DNA of 64,000 nucleotides from Armillaria gallica. Lineage: Eukaryota > Basidiomycota > Agaricomycetes > Agaricales > Physalacriaceae. Position 1 is the stretch's first letter. Each line of letters starts with the position of its first letter. The stretch spans positions 2,418,001 through 2,482,000 of the forward strand of contig JBANDB010000003.1 of the NCBI GenBank assembly GCA_037576215.1, given 5' to 3'. Positions 22,106 to 33,412 of this stretch are shown here, one piece after another. The position numbers were made by a program, and so were the translations under genes. Under the pieces are notes generated by a model. The model saw only the letters and a list, made by a program, of their open reading frames with translations. It searched no databases and was not told where the DNA came from.

Positions 22106-24834
22106 ATGACATCCCAACCCGAAGCTGGTCCCTCCCGACCTACCAAGGCCTCAGAAGCCAAGAAGGGTGCCAAAAATGCAATTCGGTCTGCAAAAGTCAG
22201 GCAGATGACAGAAAACCAGAAAATAGACGCCTTGGATCACGATGCCCTGAATTTTGTGAGTCGCAAAGGACGCACTGGAAATGTTGGATGCTCAGTAGTA
22301 CAGAACAGGTTTCTCCAGAAGACTTGAAGGCATTTACTGATCTACCAATATCTGATTACACCAAGAGAGGTATATACCGGCTTTTTGTTCTGCAGTCCGC
22401 CAGCTGATCGTTACCAGGATTGAAAAAGGCTTTCTTCGTAAACATGACGGATATTCAGGCGAAGAGCATACCCGTGTCACTTAAGGGAAAGGACGTCCTA
22501 GGCGCTGCTCGTACCGGAAGCGGAAAGACACTCGCGTTTCTCATTCCTGTGCTCGAAATCCTTTACCGTCGCAAGTGGGGTCCTTCGGACGGATTGGGCG
22601 CCCTAATAATATCACCAACACGGGAGCTGGTATGCCCTTTAACATCCATCTCAATTTCATGTCTTGACTCACCCTGTCAGGCTGTTCAAATTTTCGACGT
22701 TCTGCGGTCCATCGGTGGCTACCATTCGTTTTCCGCCGGCCTCGTAATTGGAGGAAAGAATCTAAAGGACGAACGAGATCGCCTGTCTCGAATGAACATA
22801 CTTGTTGCCACTCCTGGGCGGCTGCTCCAGCACATGGACCAAACGTTCGGGTTCGAATCAGACAACTTGCAGGTCCTTGGTCAGTTGTTCTCCGTGGTGC
22901 TTTGATATCAATTCTCATCTATCTGTAGTCTTGGACGAGGCTGATCGGATTTTGGACATGGGATTTTCTCGTACTTTGTCCGCACTCCTTGCCCATCTTC
23001 CCAAGTCCAGACAGACATTGCTCTTCTCCGCTACACAGACCCAGTCAGTGAGTGACCTGGCCCGACTGAGCTTGAAGGATCCTGTCCATGTTGGCATACA
23101 CGATGCCGAAGGCGCCTCTAGTTCGATGGCAATACCCGAAAATCTATCGCAGCACTACCTTGTCTGCACATTGGACCAAAAGCTCTCTTTACTTTGGAGT
23201 TTCATCAAATCGCATCTACAGTCCAAAGTCCTCGTCTTCCTGTCTAGCTGTAAGCAGGTTCGCTTCGTTTACGAAACCTTTTGCAAGATGCATCCCGGTA
23301 TCTCCCTCCTTCATCTGCACGGCAAGCAAAAACAGACTGCGCGCCTTAATATGTATAACAAATTCACCACATCCAAGCATTCAGTGTTGTTTGCAACCGA
23401 TATTGCTGCACGCGGCTTGGATTTTCCGTCGGTGGATTGGGTCTTGCAGGTCGACGCCCCGGAAGACGCGGAGACCTATATTCACCGGGTCGGCAGAACC
23501 GCACGCTATGAGAGCAAGGGTAAAGGCCTCATCTTTTTGATGCCAAGCGAAGAAGAAGGCATGCTGGCGGCTCTGAAAACTAAGTCGATCACCGTCGACA
23601 AGCTCAAGGTCCGAGGGAGCAAAACACAGAACATCGACAATCAACTCCAAAATCTTGCATTCCAAGACCCAGAGATTAAATACCTCGGTCAGAGAGTGAG
23701 TTTCATCCTGAAAGCCGTCTTCCCCCATACCTAATATTGTTCGAATGCAGGCTTTTGTATCCTACCTACGATCTGTCTACCTCCACAAAGACAAGTCCAT
23801 ATTCAAAGTATCAGAACTGCCTGTCGATCAGTTCGCGGAATCTTTAGGCCTTCCAGGCACGCCGAAGATCAAGTTCCTCAGCAAGGAAATGGCGAAAAAG
23901 AAGAAGAACGCTGATCGGACGGCTGCTAAAGCAACAGCCGAGGCCTTGAAGGAAAACAGCGGGTCCGAGGTGGAAGAGGATTCATCGAGCGACGAAGAAG
24001 AAGAAAATGTTTTAGAACAGACTACAACTAAGGTATACCATCGACTTTTTTCCCAATGTCTCCTAAACTAATCACCGTCCATCAGGCTGATACCGTACGA
24101 ACGAAATACGATCGGATGTTCGAACGAAAAAACCAAGGCGTCCTATCAGAGCACTACAACAAACTTGTCTCCCGCGAGCCAGGGGACGACGATGATGACT
24201 TTATGACCCTCAAACGAGCAGACCACGACCTCGAAGAGGACCCCTCCGCCGAGCCTCTCAGCCTCGTCAAAATCGACAACCTGTCGAACCGAAAGCTCAA
24301 GCTCGGCCGGGCGAAGCGGACGTTGATCCTGAACGCGCCCTCGTCGAAGAAGATAGTGTTCAACGATGCGGGCGAGGCGAGGGAGGCGTATGGGGTGGCT
24401 GATGCGGAGGAGTGGGTACAGGAGCGGGGCGGGATGGAGGGCGTGATGAAGGAGGGAGAGAAGTACGCTGAGGGTGAGAGGGGGAAGATGAGGGTTGCGG
24501 ATGTTGTGGATAAGGAGGAGGCGAGGGAGAAGAAACGCGAGAAGAAGAGAAAGAGGAAGGAGAGGGAGAGGGAGGGGGTGATGGTATGTGAACTCGTCCG
24601 GTCGTTTTCTTTTCGTGCTGACCATGTCTCTTTTAGATGGATGATGGACCTGTCGTGGAGTCATTACCGGAGGATGACGGTTATGTCTCTCCAACGTTCG
24701 ACTTGAGTTCCGATGATGAGGACGATGCTGTAGCCCCTCCTCCGAAACGCCAGAAGAGCGCTCAGAATCAGAAGTCTGGAGGTATTGAGGACGATGAAGA
24801 GCTTGCGTTGCAGCTGCTTGGGAGTCGTCGGTAG
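22106..24834 (+). CDS. DBP4: ATP-dependent RNA helicase Dbp4 (DDX10-like)
   Basis: Eight exons (22106-22255, 22309-22369, 22418-22629, 22681-22879, 22929-23695, 23751-24032, 24086-24583, 24637-24834) give 788 aa. All DEAD-box motifs are present in order: [42 protein letters not shown] and HRVGRTAR. The N-terminal lead-in and the C-terminal block ending in acidic and Lys/Arg-rich stretches ([25 protein letters not shown]) match Dbp4/Hca4. Dbp4 works in the nucleolus on 18S pre-rRNA processing and release of U14 snoRNA. Confidence 0.93.
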
Positions 24835-26082
24835 CTATGTGCTTCTCTGTATGGGAAATCATCTAAAGATTTGCACGTTCCGTTAAAAAGTTAATTGACG
24901 GTGAATGCAAAACCTAGCGCAGTAATTATTCCGTGCAGACTGTCTATTCTTGCGATGTCCTCTCCAACTATGACACGATCACGTGACAACATAGTAACTG
25001 TCATTCCCTTGGATTCTGGAAGTTGGAAGTACAATTTGCAACAGGTTCAGAACATGCCATGTCTGCTACCCTGCATAGAGATAATTCAGGGTGTATAAGC
25101 CGGCAGACCTACGATGCTTCTAGTTGGTAATGTCTAATTACGCCACATTCACTCTCAGAAACTTGACACCTGTTTCCATGGTGCTTTCCTTAGGCTAAGT
25201 ATGTCACCCAATTATAAGGAGACGGCAACAAAATTTCCCTCCCCAACAAGATAGTATGTCCCCAACTCACGATACCCGAGTTACTGTAGCTCCTCCATTC
25301 AAGACTTCAGCGCTCAGCTTCCATCCTCGACCGCAGGTCCCCGGCGGTTCATCGGACCTCCAACGTCCCCGAGCTTTTCCTTTCTCAGTTCATTATTATT
25401 AGATTGTATAGAGTTGATTGTCGAGCACACGGACTTATCGTCGAGTATGCAGTGGCTCGGTCCGAAAGGAGTCGGTGATTATAAGACGCGGACATACGGT
25501 AAATTCTTGGACTCGGGGATCACGCATCATTGATTGTCTGTTCGATTACGATATACCGACGCCATGTAAAGAGAAGCAGGAAATAGCTGCTCCACTGAGT
25601 CCTGACAGTTTCTCGTGGTACGATTCAGAGCTGTGGATTGATATTTCCTTAGCTTGGGCTGAGTGGTATAAGTCTATCAGGCTAGGATAAACTGATTTTA
25701 CTCTTAGCAAAATTCTAGACTAGGCGCTTAGACTCTATTAATCGTTACAAGCGCAACACCAGCTCCGGACCGTTCATCATTACATTGTTTTTATATATAG
25801 TCGCCGTCCGAGGATACGGCGATCTATTCGTGAACTTGAGATTTAGCAAGCCAGCGTGAGATCTGGCGAGAAGCGCACAGGCAAGGACATACCAGCAGAG
25901 AATAAGAATGAATTCGAGTGATGGGACCCTTACGAGAGAAGAGGAAGACAAAGAGGACAGTGGCGGCTTCTCCGGAACGGCAATTGCCGTCACGGTAACT
26001 CGACAGTTGATCCAGTTGACTGTTCTATCATGAATTCTCACCAACTGAATCATGCCCAGCGACCACATGCCCAGCTTCACCA
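24835..26082. other. Intergenic, no gene supported
   Basis: About 1.25 kb between DBP4 and the kinase gene. Frames at 25418-25690 and 25745-26083 lack recognisable motifs or splice partners. The last part presumably includes the kinase promoter. Confidence 0.5.
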
Positions 26083-27442
26083 ATGACCACCAAGTCCAGC
26101 AAACGCCCTAAGCTCTTCCCTCTCTTCACGACGCCTGCCCTCAAGTTCAAATTTGCCATTCGTTTCACTCATTCGTCCAAGCAAAAATCGCCCTCAAGGA
26201 CATGCCCACCCAAACCAGCTTCGCCTACACAGGCACCGGAATTATCGCCTGGGACTGTACTGGGCCGTGGGTCTGAGTACACGTTGGTACGACCCCTGGG
26301 GAATGGGGGGTTCTCGACGGTCTGGTTGGCCCAGACGGATAATAAAGAGGACGTTGTCGATGTCGACGACGGCGCCTCATTCCATACAGCCTTGACGTAT
26401 TTCTCGCCGCCTGCATCGAATCTCGTCGCCATCAAGGTCCTCACGACAGCGGGTGAACGGACTCGCGAACTGTCGAAGCATCTGCGACTGGATCACCCGC
26501 CAGACCAGCTCGTCAGACTGCTCGACCATTTCACTTTCGGTGAGCGACAACGGAGCAGACGAGTCTCCTTACCTGCAGCGCTCCCTGTTCGCCCCGTTCC
26601 CGCCCCATTTCCGTCGACATGTCTTGTACTTTCCCTTCACGGCCCAACCCTTAGCGATCTCAGACAGCACCTTGGCAGTCGCTGGCTACCGTTACCCATC
26701 GTGAGACGCATCACAAACGACGTCTTGGCCGCACTCGACTTTCTTCATTCCCAACACCTCATTCACACCGACGTCCAGCCACGAAATATCCTCCTGTCCC
26801 TACCCGATGCCCTCTCTCTCGACCAGTCAGAGTGGAGATTCGTCCTAGCAGACCTAGGCCACGCCGTCCAGCTTCCTCACAAACGCCACCCTTCATCGAA
26901 CGTTCAGCCACATGCCCTTCGCGCACCCGAAGTTATTTTGGGTTTGAATTGGAATGAAAAGATCGACATCTGGAATTTAGGTTGCCTGGTGTACGAGTTT
27001 GCCACTGGTGGACCGCTTTTTGACCCATTCTTCCAACCCACACCAGACTACGAGGCTATGACCCCCGCTCAGATACACCTGCTGCAGATTATTGAGCAGG
27101 TTGCCGAGGTTCCACAGTGGATGAGGGATCCCGGAACCAAGGGACGGGGGACAGAGTTCTATGATGCAGACGGTGAGCTATTTCTCCGACGGCTAGTCGC
27201 ACTTTGCTTATTTGTATCTTCTAGGAACCTTCCGATGTCCCTTCCCGCTCCAAATGACTTCTCTGGAGGCGATCGTTAAAGGTGTATGGAAATCCCCATC
27301 ACCTGAACGCGAGCATTTCTGTGCTTTCTTGCGTACGATTGTGTGCGTCGATCCGCAAAAGCGCTTGAGTGCAAGGGAGGCGCGCTCGGAGAGTTGGATA
27401 ACGACCCCGCCTGCGTATACCACTAATTTAATACCATCCTAA
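26083..27442 (+). CDS. SRPK-like serine/threonine protein kinase
   Basis: Two exons (26083-27172, 27225-27442) give 435 aa. Seen: glycine-rich loop LGNGGFSTVWLA, VAIKV lysine, catalytic loop HTDVQPRNILL, metal-binding DLGHA, APEVILGLNW and WNLGCLVYEFATG. The HTD in place of HRD, DLG in place of DFG and the long spacer between lobes fit the SR-protein kinase branch. That branch phosphorylates Arg/Ser-rich splicing factors, although fungi carry many divergent SRPK-like kinases. The usual Lys of HRDxKPxN is Gln here; the catalytic Asp and Asn are kept, so activity is plausible but uncertain. About 60 N-terminal residues are basic and Pro-rich. Confidence 0.82.
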
Positions 27443-27911
27443 TACTGTGCTGTCGCATCTGCTCTTAAATCTCTTTTCTGTGGAATCATCTAGTGGTTAA
27501 CTGTGGTTTTTTGTATTGCGGTGCATAGTAGGGATATAAATATGCCATAGACGCTCTAAGCTATCCGACAGTTGGTGTAATTCCGCGTGTGAGGCAACGT
27601 TGGACGTTCGAGAGACTTGCAATATTCCAAGAGCCGAAACAAGTCACTACCTATACCTTCCCGGTGCTGCGAAAACCTGGATGTGTTCATTGGAAAAAAA
27701 TACGCAGCTGCATTCTTTAGAATCTTTACTATACAACAGCAGGCTATGGCATGCGCACTAGCTACTCTTAGATGGAAGTTGGAACTAAGTACGGAAGGAG
27801 TTCAAGGGACCTAGTATAACTTTATCAGGGCCAGGGCCCACCCGGCCTCAGACTCGAGAGCTGAGAGGACATAAAAATTAAAATAGCAAAACCCGACATT
27901 CAACACCTTAC
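27443..27911. other. Intergenic between kinase and tRNA
   Basis: About 470 bp with only short unsupported frames. The first part is the kinase 3' flank. Confidence 0.55.
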
Positions 27912-28003
27912 TGCATTAAGGGGGAATTGAACCCCCGGCGGGTCGATATCTACCATACTATCATTGATGGCAACGACCCAGGTTACCACTACCCCATTAA
28001 TGC
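27912..28003 (-). tRNA. tRNA-Gly(GCC) with 21-nt intron
   Basis: A full cloverleaf can be drawn on the minus strand: seven-pair acceptor stem GCATTAA/TTAATGC, D arm GGGT/ACCT with loop AGTGGTA, anticodon stem GGTCG/CGACC, anticodon GCC in a TTGCCA loop, four-base variable region and T arm GGGGG-TTCAATT-CCCCC. The anticodon loop is 28 nt, that is 7 plus a 21-nt intron after position 37, the canonical site for nuclear tRNA introns. Confidence 0.9.
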
Positions 28004-28496
28004 CTTGATATCTTGGCCTGCCAATGATAGTAATAGGCCTACGACGCATCCAGACACTTGCCGGTTAGGCCCCAAGTTTAACGCAAGGTCTTTAGCGGAT
28101 TTCGATGATGATACGGGCATTTGTACTGACTATACTCTCTCCAAGCCTCGGTAAAATCTACAGCCGATTTGAGGCCAGCGAAGATCCTGAAGACATGCTT
28201 GCAGGCGGGTGCTGGATCTATATTCAGTCGGATGGCGATACCAGAAATAGCATGGACGAGGTTGAAATCTGAAGCTGGCGTACTCAAAACATGCTCCTCT
28301 GAATGGCGGCAAGCCGTTTCGAGGGCAGGTCTATATCGTCGAAGGCGACGAGAAGATTAATAAACGAGGGAATCTCCGGAGGTGTGTCAGTTTTTCTATT
28401 TTTCCAGCGTACTGAAAGAAACTAGGACAGAAATGCAAGGAAAATATCAAATAAATTCTTTTCTTCGCAATCATCATGGTGACCATTCTCTCACCA
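28004..28496. other. Intergenic, no gene supported
   Basis: About 490 bp between the tRNA-Gly and the 3' end of the acidic-tailed gene. Nothing recognised. Confidence 0.55.
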
Positions 28497-30055
28497 TTAT
28501 GGAGATTCAGTATCATACGGCTTAGCCTGGATGGACCAGCAATTCGCCAGCCAGATCAGCATCGTCTGCGCTGTGATGTTTCGCCGCTCAGTATCCGCCA
28601 CCTCTTGCTCATGAGCAAAGAGAATATTATCGTACTCGCTGTCCGAGAACGCATCGTCATCATCAGTCTCCGTTTCATCGTCGTATTCATCATCATCGTC
28701 ATCTTCTTCTTCTTCTTCTTCGCCCGAACGTACACGCTTCCTGCTCCCTTCCTGCTGCCTTGTCTTTCTCTTTTTCGGCGGCGGCTTACCCACCACATCT
28801 CTTATGACACGCAAAAACTCGAAGGTGCCAAAACAGTGGGTGAAAGAGATGATCGCTCGCAAATCGTGAAGCTGGGAATCCCCGGGTTCTCTGATCTTCC
28901 TGGGATTTCGTTCACCTCGGTAGGCATCGCGTTCTGCCGGTACCATTTGTGGATCCCACCCATATGTCCGGAACACAGGGCACACTTTGTTATACGTCCA
29001 AAAGGCTTCCTATTGATCGCGGGTCAATATCTAAAGAGACACCGACACCGGAAAGATGCTTACCCCTCGATAGATTAACCACCAATATCTTTGGTAGGTC
29101 TCGTGGAACTGCCTTTCCAGCGCCATGCTATTTGTGTACGTTTCCACCAAGGAGAACGAAGCTAGCTCATCATGATAAGACAGTTTTTTCGGTATGGGAT
29201 ACCGGACATCTAAAAAACCAGGCTCAGCTGGCGATCTAGGACAGGAGATGTGACTGATGTCAGTTGAAAGTTTCGCTATTAATTCATATGCTTGGTCGTT
29301 TTGTCCGCATTCGATGATGTGGCATGCTATTGGCGATAGGCATGCCGTGAAGGGGCAGCGAGCTATAGCATTTGGATGATGTTGTTTAATATGAGGAACC
29401 CACTATAAGATCAAGACTTCAATTATGATACCGCGTTTGAGAAAAGTCTTACATTGCTGGGATGCTAAAGACACATAAGAAATTAGCGCCTTTTGCTATT
29501 ACGTGAGAGAATTTTGACTTGCATTGCTCTTATCCTCGACGGTCGATTGCATGCGAAGATGGGTTGAATTCGCGGTGGGCGGCGAGCTCCTATAAGAAAT
29601 AGTTGGAAAATGGGACATATTGAAGCAATGGCATGGCGTGCATACCCCTTGACCTTGATCCATAGCACTTGCCCTGCTGCCACTTCCTTCAGCGGTATCG
29701 AGAGTTCCTCTTGGGACAACCGACGCCCGGGTTTTTGACCATTTTCAGGGTGTTGACCGTGAAAGGTGAATCGAAAAATGTTGTTTTTGCGTGGTTCTGG
29801 ATCGATACCCGAAGGGATATAGAACCCCCCCAAGGACCCGCGAGCGATGTTGAGTAGAATTTCCACAGTAAAGACCGCCCGCGTATCGAGTTGCATTGGT
29901 GACTTCTGATGGACAGGATAGATCCCGCCGGTGAAGCGTACTAGAGGAACAGCGAATATGATTAGCTTGTGGAGTTTAGTGTGCTTCCACCAGCAAACGA
30001 CTTGAACGCATTTTGGATGTGGCCATACACAATGCACAGGTGAGTCTTGGTTCAT
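28497..30055 (-). CDS. Uncharacterised Cys/His-containing protein with acidic tail
   Basis: At least four exons on the minus strand. The first in-frame ATG is at 30055. The N-terminal exon has HCVWPHPKC and the later block ends EVAAGQVLWIKVKG. After introns near 29650-29600, 29510 and 29460-29410, a long exon carries ARCPFTACLSPIACHIIECG and LVETYTNSMALERQFHETY. The last exon (from about 29030) holds EAFWTYNKVCPVF and, after a basic patch PPPKKRKTR, a run of Glu and Asp. The basic patch plus acidic tract suggests a nuclear protein. I do not recognise the family. The exact joins in the middle are uncertain. Confidence 0.5.
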
Positions 30056-30321
30056 GGTCACGGAGTGATAGGGGCCAGTCGATCACGACGCGTTACTGCA
30101 GATCGCGGCCGGGCCCCGGTGCGACACCCTTGAGTTTTGTACGTATGATGCTTCAGATAGTTTTCTTCAAGATAAAAATATAGATCTAACAATAATCTAT
30201 AGAGTATACATTGTACAAGATCTACATCCCATGCACCCAATTTGACCCAAACAACTTATATCGGGTTGTATAAAGGAATAGTTGTGTATACAAAAGACCG
30301 GGTTATTATTGCAACATTCAT

Positions 30322-30411
30322 TACATTACAGGGAATTGAACCCTCAGCGGGTCGATGCCGCTTTCGGTCACTTTAATGGCAACGACCAGGCTATCACTAC
30401 CCCATTAATGC
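30322..30411 (-). pseudogene. Degenerate tRNA-Gly(GCC)-like copy
   Basis: The same layout as the tRNA at 27912-28003: 5' GCATTAA, D arm GGGT-AGTGATA-GCCT, anticodon stem GGTCG/CGACC with TTGCC and a 28-nt loop (again a 21-nt intron), and T loop TTCAATT. However the T stem has only four pairs and the 3' acceptor strand is shifted (TGTAATG), so the acceptor no longer closes cleanly. Box A- and box B-like sequences persist. Probably a decayed paralogue; transcription cannot be excluded. Confidence 0.65.
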
Positions 30412-30743
30412 AATTATCGTAAATGTCTACTTTAAAATGCTGAATTCAATGAAGCTGGCTGAATGCTGTCAAGTTCTGTCCACAACAATCCACAAGGCAT
30501 TTAATCCGTTGTACCTCGAGGGCTTCAATTGTCCATCGCCTCATCGTAAGAATTGCCGAGGGAGGAAGGAACATCACTGTCGTTCAGAGTCATCCGATCC
30601 CTACTGTGCACAGATCCATCGTATGCAACCTGCAGAAGGGCTGAGTGCTTCGACAGACCATTGAAATTAAGCCAGCGAAAGTACAAATACATTTCATTCA
30701 TGTACAACCATGTGAAGCGAAGGGTATCATCCATATTAAATTA
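30412..30743. other. Intergenic 3' of the second Zn2Cys6 regulator
   Basis: About 330 bp between the degenerate tRNA and the regulator's stop codon. No gene seen. Confidence 0.55.
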
Positions 30744-33412
30744 TTAAAATGCCCAGCCATCACCACTGTATTCCAGGTGCGATGAAAGATCATCCTTGTT
30801 GAATAAAGTGACAAGGTCTTCCTGGTAGTTAACCCAGGTCGCTGGGACAGATCCGTTCGGAGCACCATTGGCGAATGGTACGCCTCCAGATGGAGCCGGG
30901 GGCTGTATATGTGACGCAGCCGTCGCCAGGGAATACAACATGTCTGCGCCGTGTGGAATCGGACTGGCCTCTTCCTTTGGCACGCCGTCGGGAAGAGGAA
31001 TCGACTGGCGTGGACGCGGACGTTTAGCATCCTCTTGAATCGCTGACTCATCCAAACCCACTTCCTCCTGGTCTCCAGCTTCCTCAAGGCTGCCTCGGTA
31101 TTTGTGCCTGTACATACCCTCCCTATCGTCGGTACTCAGGTCCTCTTCCGCTGCAGATCCGAAGCCTTCGACCTGCCGGTGCGGATTCTCATGGCGGGGA
31201 GGAAAGGCAAAAGATGCATCTTTTAGGCTGGAATGCCAACGCTCTGCCATTGTGGGCCAGACTATCGCCAACTCCAGTAGAAGTGTTAGCGCCTCCTGAA
31301 TAGCAGGTCCCGAGTACTCGGCTAATGGAGGGCAAACTAGATAGTTTCAGTAAAATGAGATGGTGGAAGACCGACACGCAGTGGACTCACGCCAAGTCCA
31401 ACGCTTGAGGTAAGATAATACAGACCCCGACATGTAAATAGCAAAGCCCTAAATGATATGGTTAAGGATTGAATATCGCCTGGTGCAGCAAAGACCGTAC
31501 CATCATTGGTGTTGAGCCTCTAGTAAAAGGCATGGTTGGCACCCAGCTTTTTACGAGCTCGATCACCTTGAGCGCATGGGCGAACATTTCATGAACAACG
31601 TTTTCCCAGAACCTCGGAGGTGCCACTTCAGACCGATAATTGGGAGGATTAATAGTTGACGCATGAACGTCCCGCGCCATCATTGGTAGATATGACCGAC
31701 GCAGCACGATGTGCGACAAATGCATAATCAAGAAAATGCATCGGTAACCCTTTGAACATTGCTCAATACAAGCACAGCAGTATTATATGAGAGAGACGCA
31801 TACCAAGTCCAAGCTCTTGCTCTGATACGCTAGAAGATTCGACAGCGACCACGTCTGTCTATTGGTCAACTTGCTTTCCCAATTCTGCAACTCGGTGGCC
31901 AGCTTAACGTAGTCGCTGTCATTTCTCCACGGTGCTATCGTAGGTCCAGCTTTTGATCTCAGCAGCGCGCCCCTTGCTACTCGAGCCCATATGTCCGCGA
32001 TTATGACCAAGTTACCATAGAGTGACCGATCACCCCCATTGGCGTTCGTGGAGCTAGTGTCTGCAATTTCGCTGCTCAACTGTGGGTCAATGGGGAAACG
32101 AGACTGCGGCGCTAGCCGCGGTCGCGCATGGGTGCCCTCCATCACCGTCGCTGGTCCATTGTATCCAAACGTGAAATGGTCCTCATCGCAGGGTAACGGG
32201 ATCGTCACCTTGTCCAAGTCGAACGATATGGGTCGTCCGCATCCGGAGCTCAAAAGATTATCGCTCATGAAGATAACCCACCAAGTCCTTCGAGATACTT
32301 CGGCGTTGATTATCTGCTCCACGGTCGCATCAGGGCCCAGGTCGAAGGATTCTTCCTGTGAAAGTCGGAGGACGGAAGCCATCCGTGCGGCGATGCCGAG
32401 AAAGATCCAGCTACGATCCCGAAATCCACTTCCCCAGTTCCATATACTGCACAGGAAGAACGCCTGGGCTCGGTCAAGGGAAGCCGCGGCCAACATCTCC
32501 TGGCCAACCAATGATTGTGCGCGCTTTGCAAAGGTATTGGCAGCGTTGACCGGTGTTGTATACCGCTGAATCAGGGTAGGAGTGAATCTCGCCGAGACTG
32601 AAAGCATCGAAAGGAGGAGAAAGGTGCTGAGAGATTGTGGGGAGGTCTGCAAAGTGTGCATAAAAGTTGGTTTGTGTAGGAAACCTGCTTGGGCATGAGC
32701 GATGAATGAGGCGGGAATTGATGTCGTACCTAGCTGAAAATAAGTGGAGAAGAACCATTCGCACGCTTCGACGAGTTCTTCGTGAGGAGGGAGCCTGAGG
32801 ATGATCAGATCAGTGGGAAGGTATGGAGATACGTAGCACGAACAGATCCTGGTGGGAAAAGGATTTCGAGTTCAACGACTGTGAACAGTTTTCACAAAAC
32901 CGTTCGACAGGGCTCCTGAAGCATTTGTAAGCCTCTGCGGTGATAAAATGATAGGATGATTTTCACTGAGGAGTTAGCGGTCCCACCTTCGCGCCATCAT
33001 AACCATCGGCACGGTGTCCTCTATAGCAGAGTGAGTATCCGTTCCCATCGTGAAGAAAACAGAAGAATCGTACCCATCAAGATCCTTGGGACGTGTCTGC
33101 CGCTTTCGATTCTGTGGAGGTCGGGGCTATAAAAGGAATGAAAAAGAAGGTTAGCGCAGGCATTTTTACAGGCAGATTGCAACTGACGGCTCTGTCGATG
33201 GCACTCATGCCTCGCGGCAAAAACTGGCATTCATTAGGCACGCCTGCTTCGATGCAACCGCGACATCGCCCTTTCTCTTCGTCCTTGACGCACTTTGCTC
33301 GAAGACGACGGCATCGTCTGCAAGCGACGCTCGACCGCTTCTGCTTCGGAGGTGGGACGAGAATCTCCTCGCCGAGCGAAGTAGATGCGGTCGTCGAATC
33401 TGGCTCTAGCAT
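30744..33412 (-). CDS. Zn2Cys6 transcription factor
   Basis: Multi-exon minus-strand gene. The only upstream in-frame initiator is a TTG, so the ATG at 33412 (MLEPDSTTAST) is chosen. The zinc cluster is ACRRCRRLRAKCVKD, then GRCRGCIEAGVPNEC, spacing CX2CX6CX8CX2CX8C. The middle region (31783-32700) shows the fungal-specific regulator domain, with SIWNWGSGFRDRSWIFLGIAAR and RRTWWVIFMSDNLLSSGCGRP. The last exon (31271-30744) encodes a charged, Pro-rich tail ending in YSGDGWAF. It is a nuclear regulator; target genes are unknown. It is not adjacent to the salvage cluster, so a link to it is speculative. Confidence 0.85.

Noticed and set aside
24146..24862. 238-codon open frame antisense to DBP4
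   Set aside because: It lies opposite exons 7-8 of DBP4, where biased codons leave the reverse strand open; its product is low-complexity Leu/His/Pro-rich and matches nothing.
28476..29078. 200-codon plus-strand frame rich in Ile/Phe
   Set aside because: It is the reverse of the acidic Glu/Asp exon of the minus-strand gene; the hydrophobic run is just the complement of GAA/GAT codons.
30322..30411. Functional tRNA with a long variable arm (Ser/Leu type)
   Set aside because: The extra length is explained by a 21-nt intron in the anticodon loop, as in the intact tRNA-Gly; acceptor pairing is lost.
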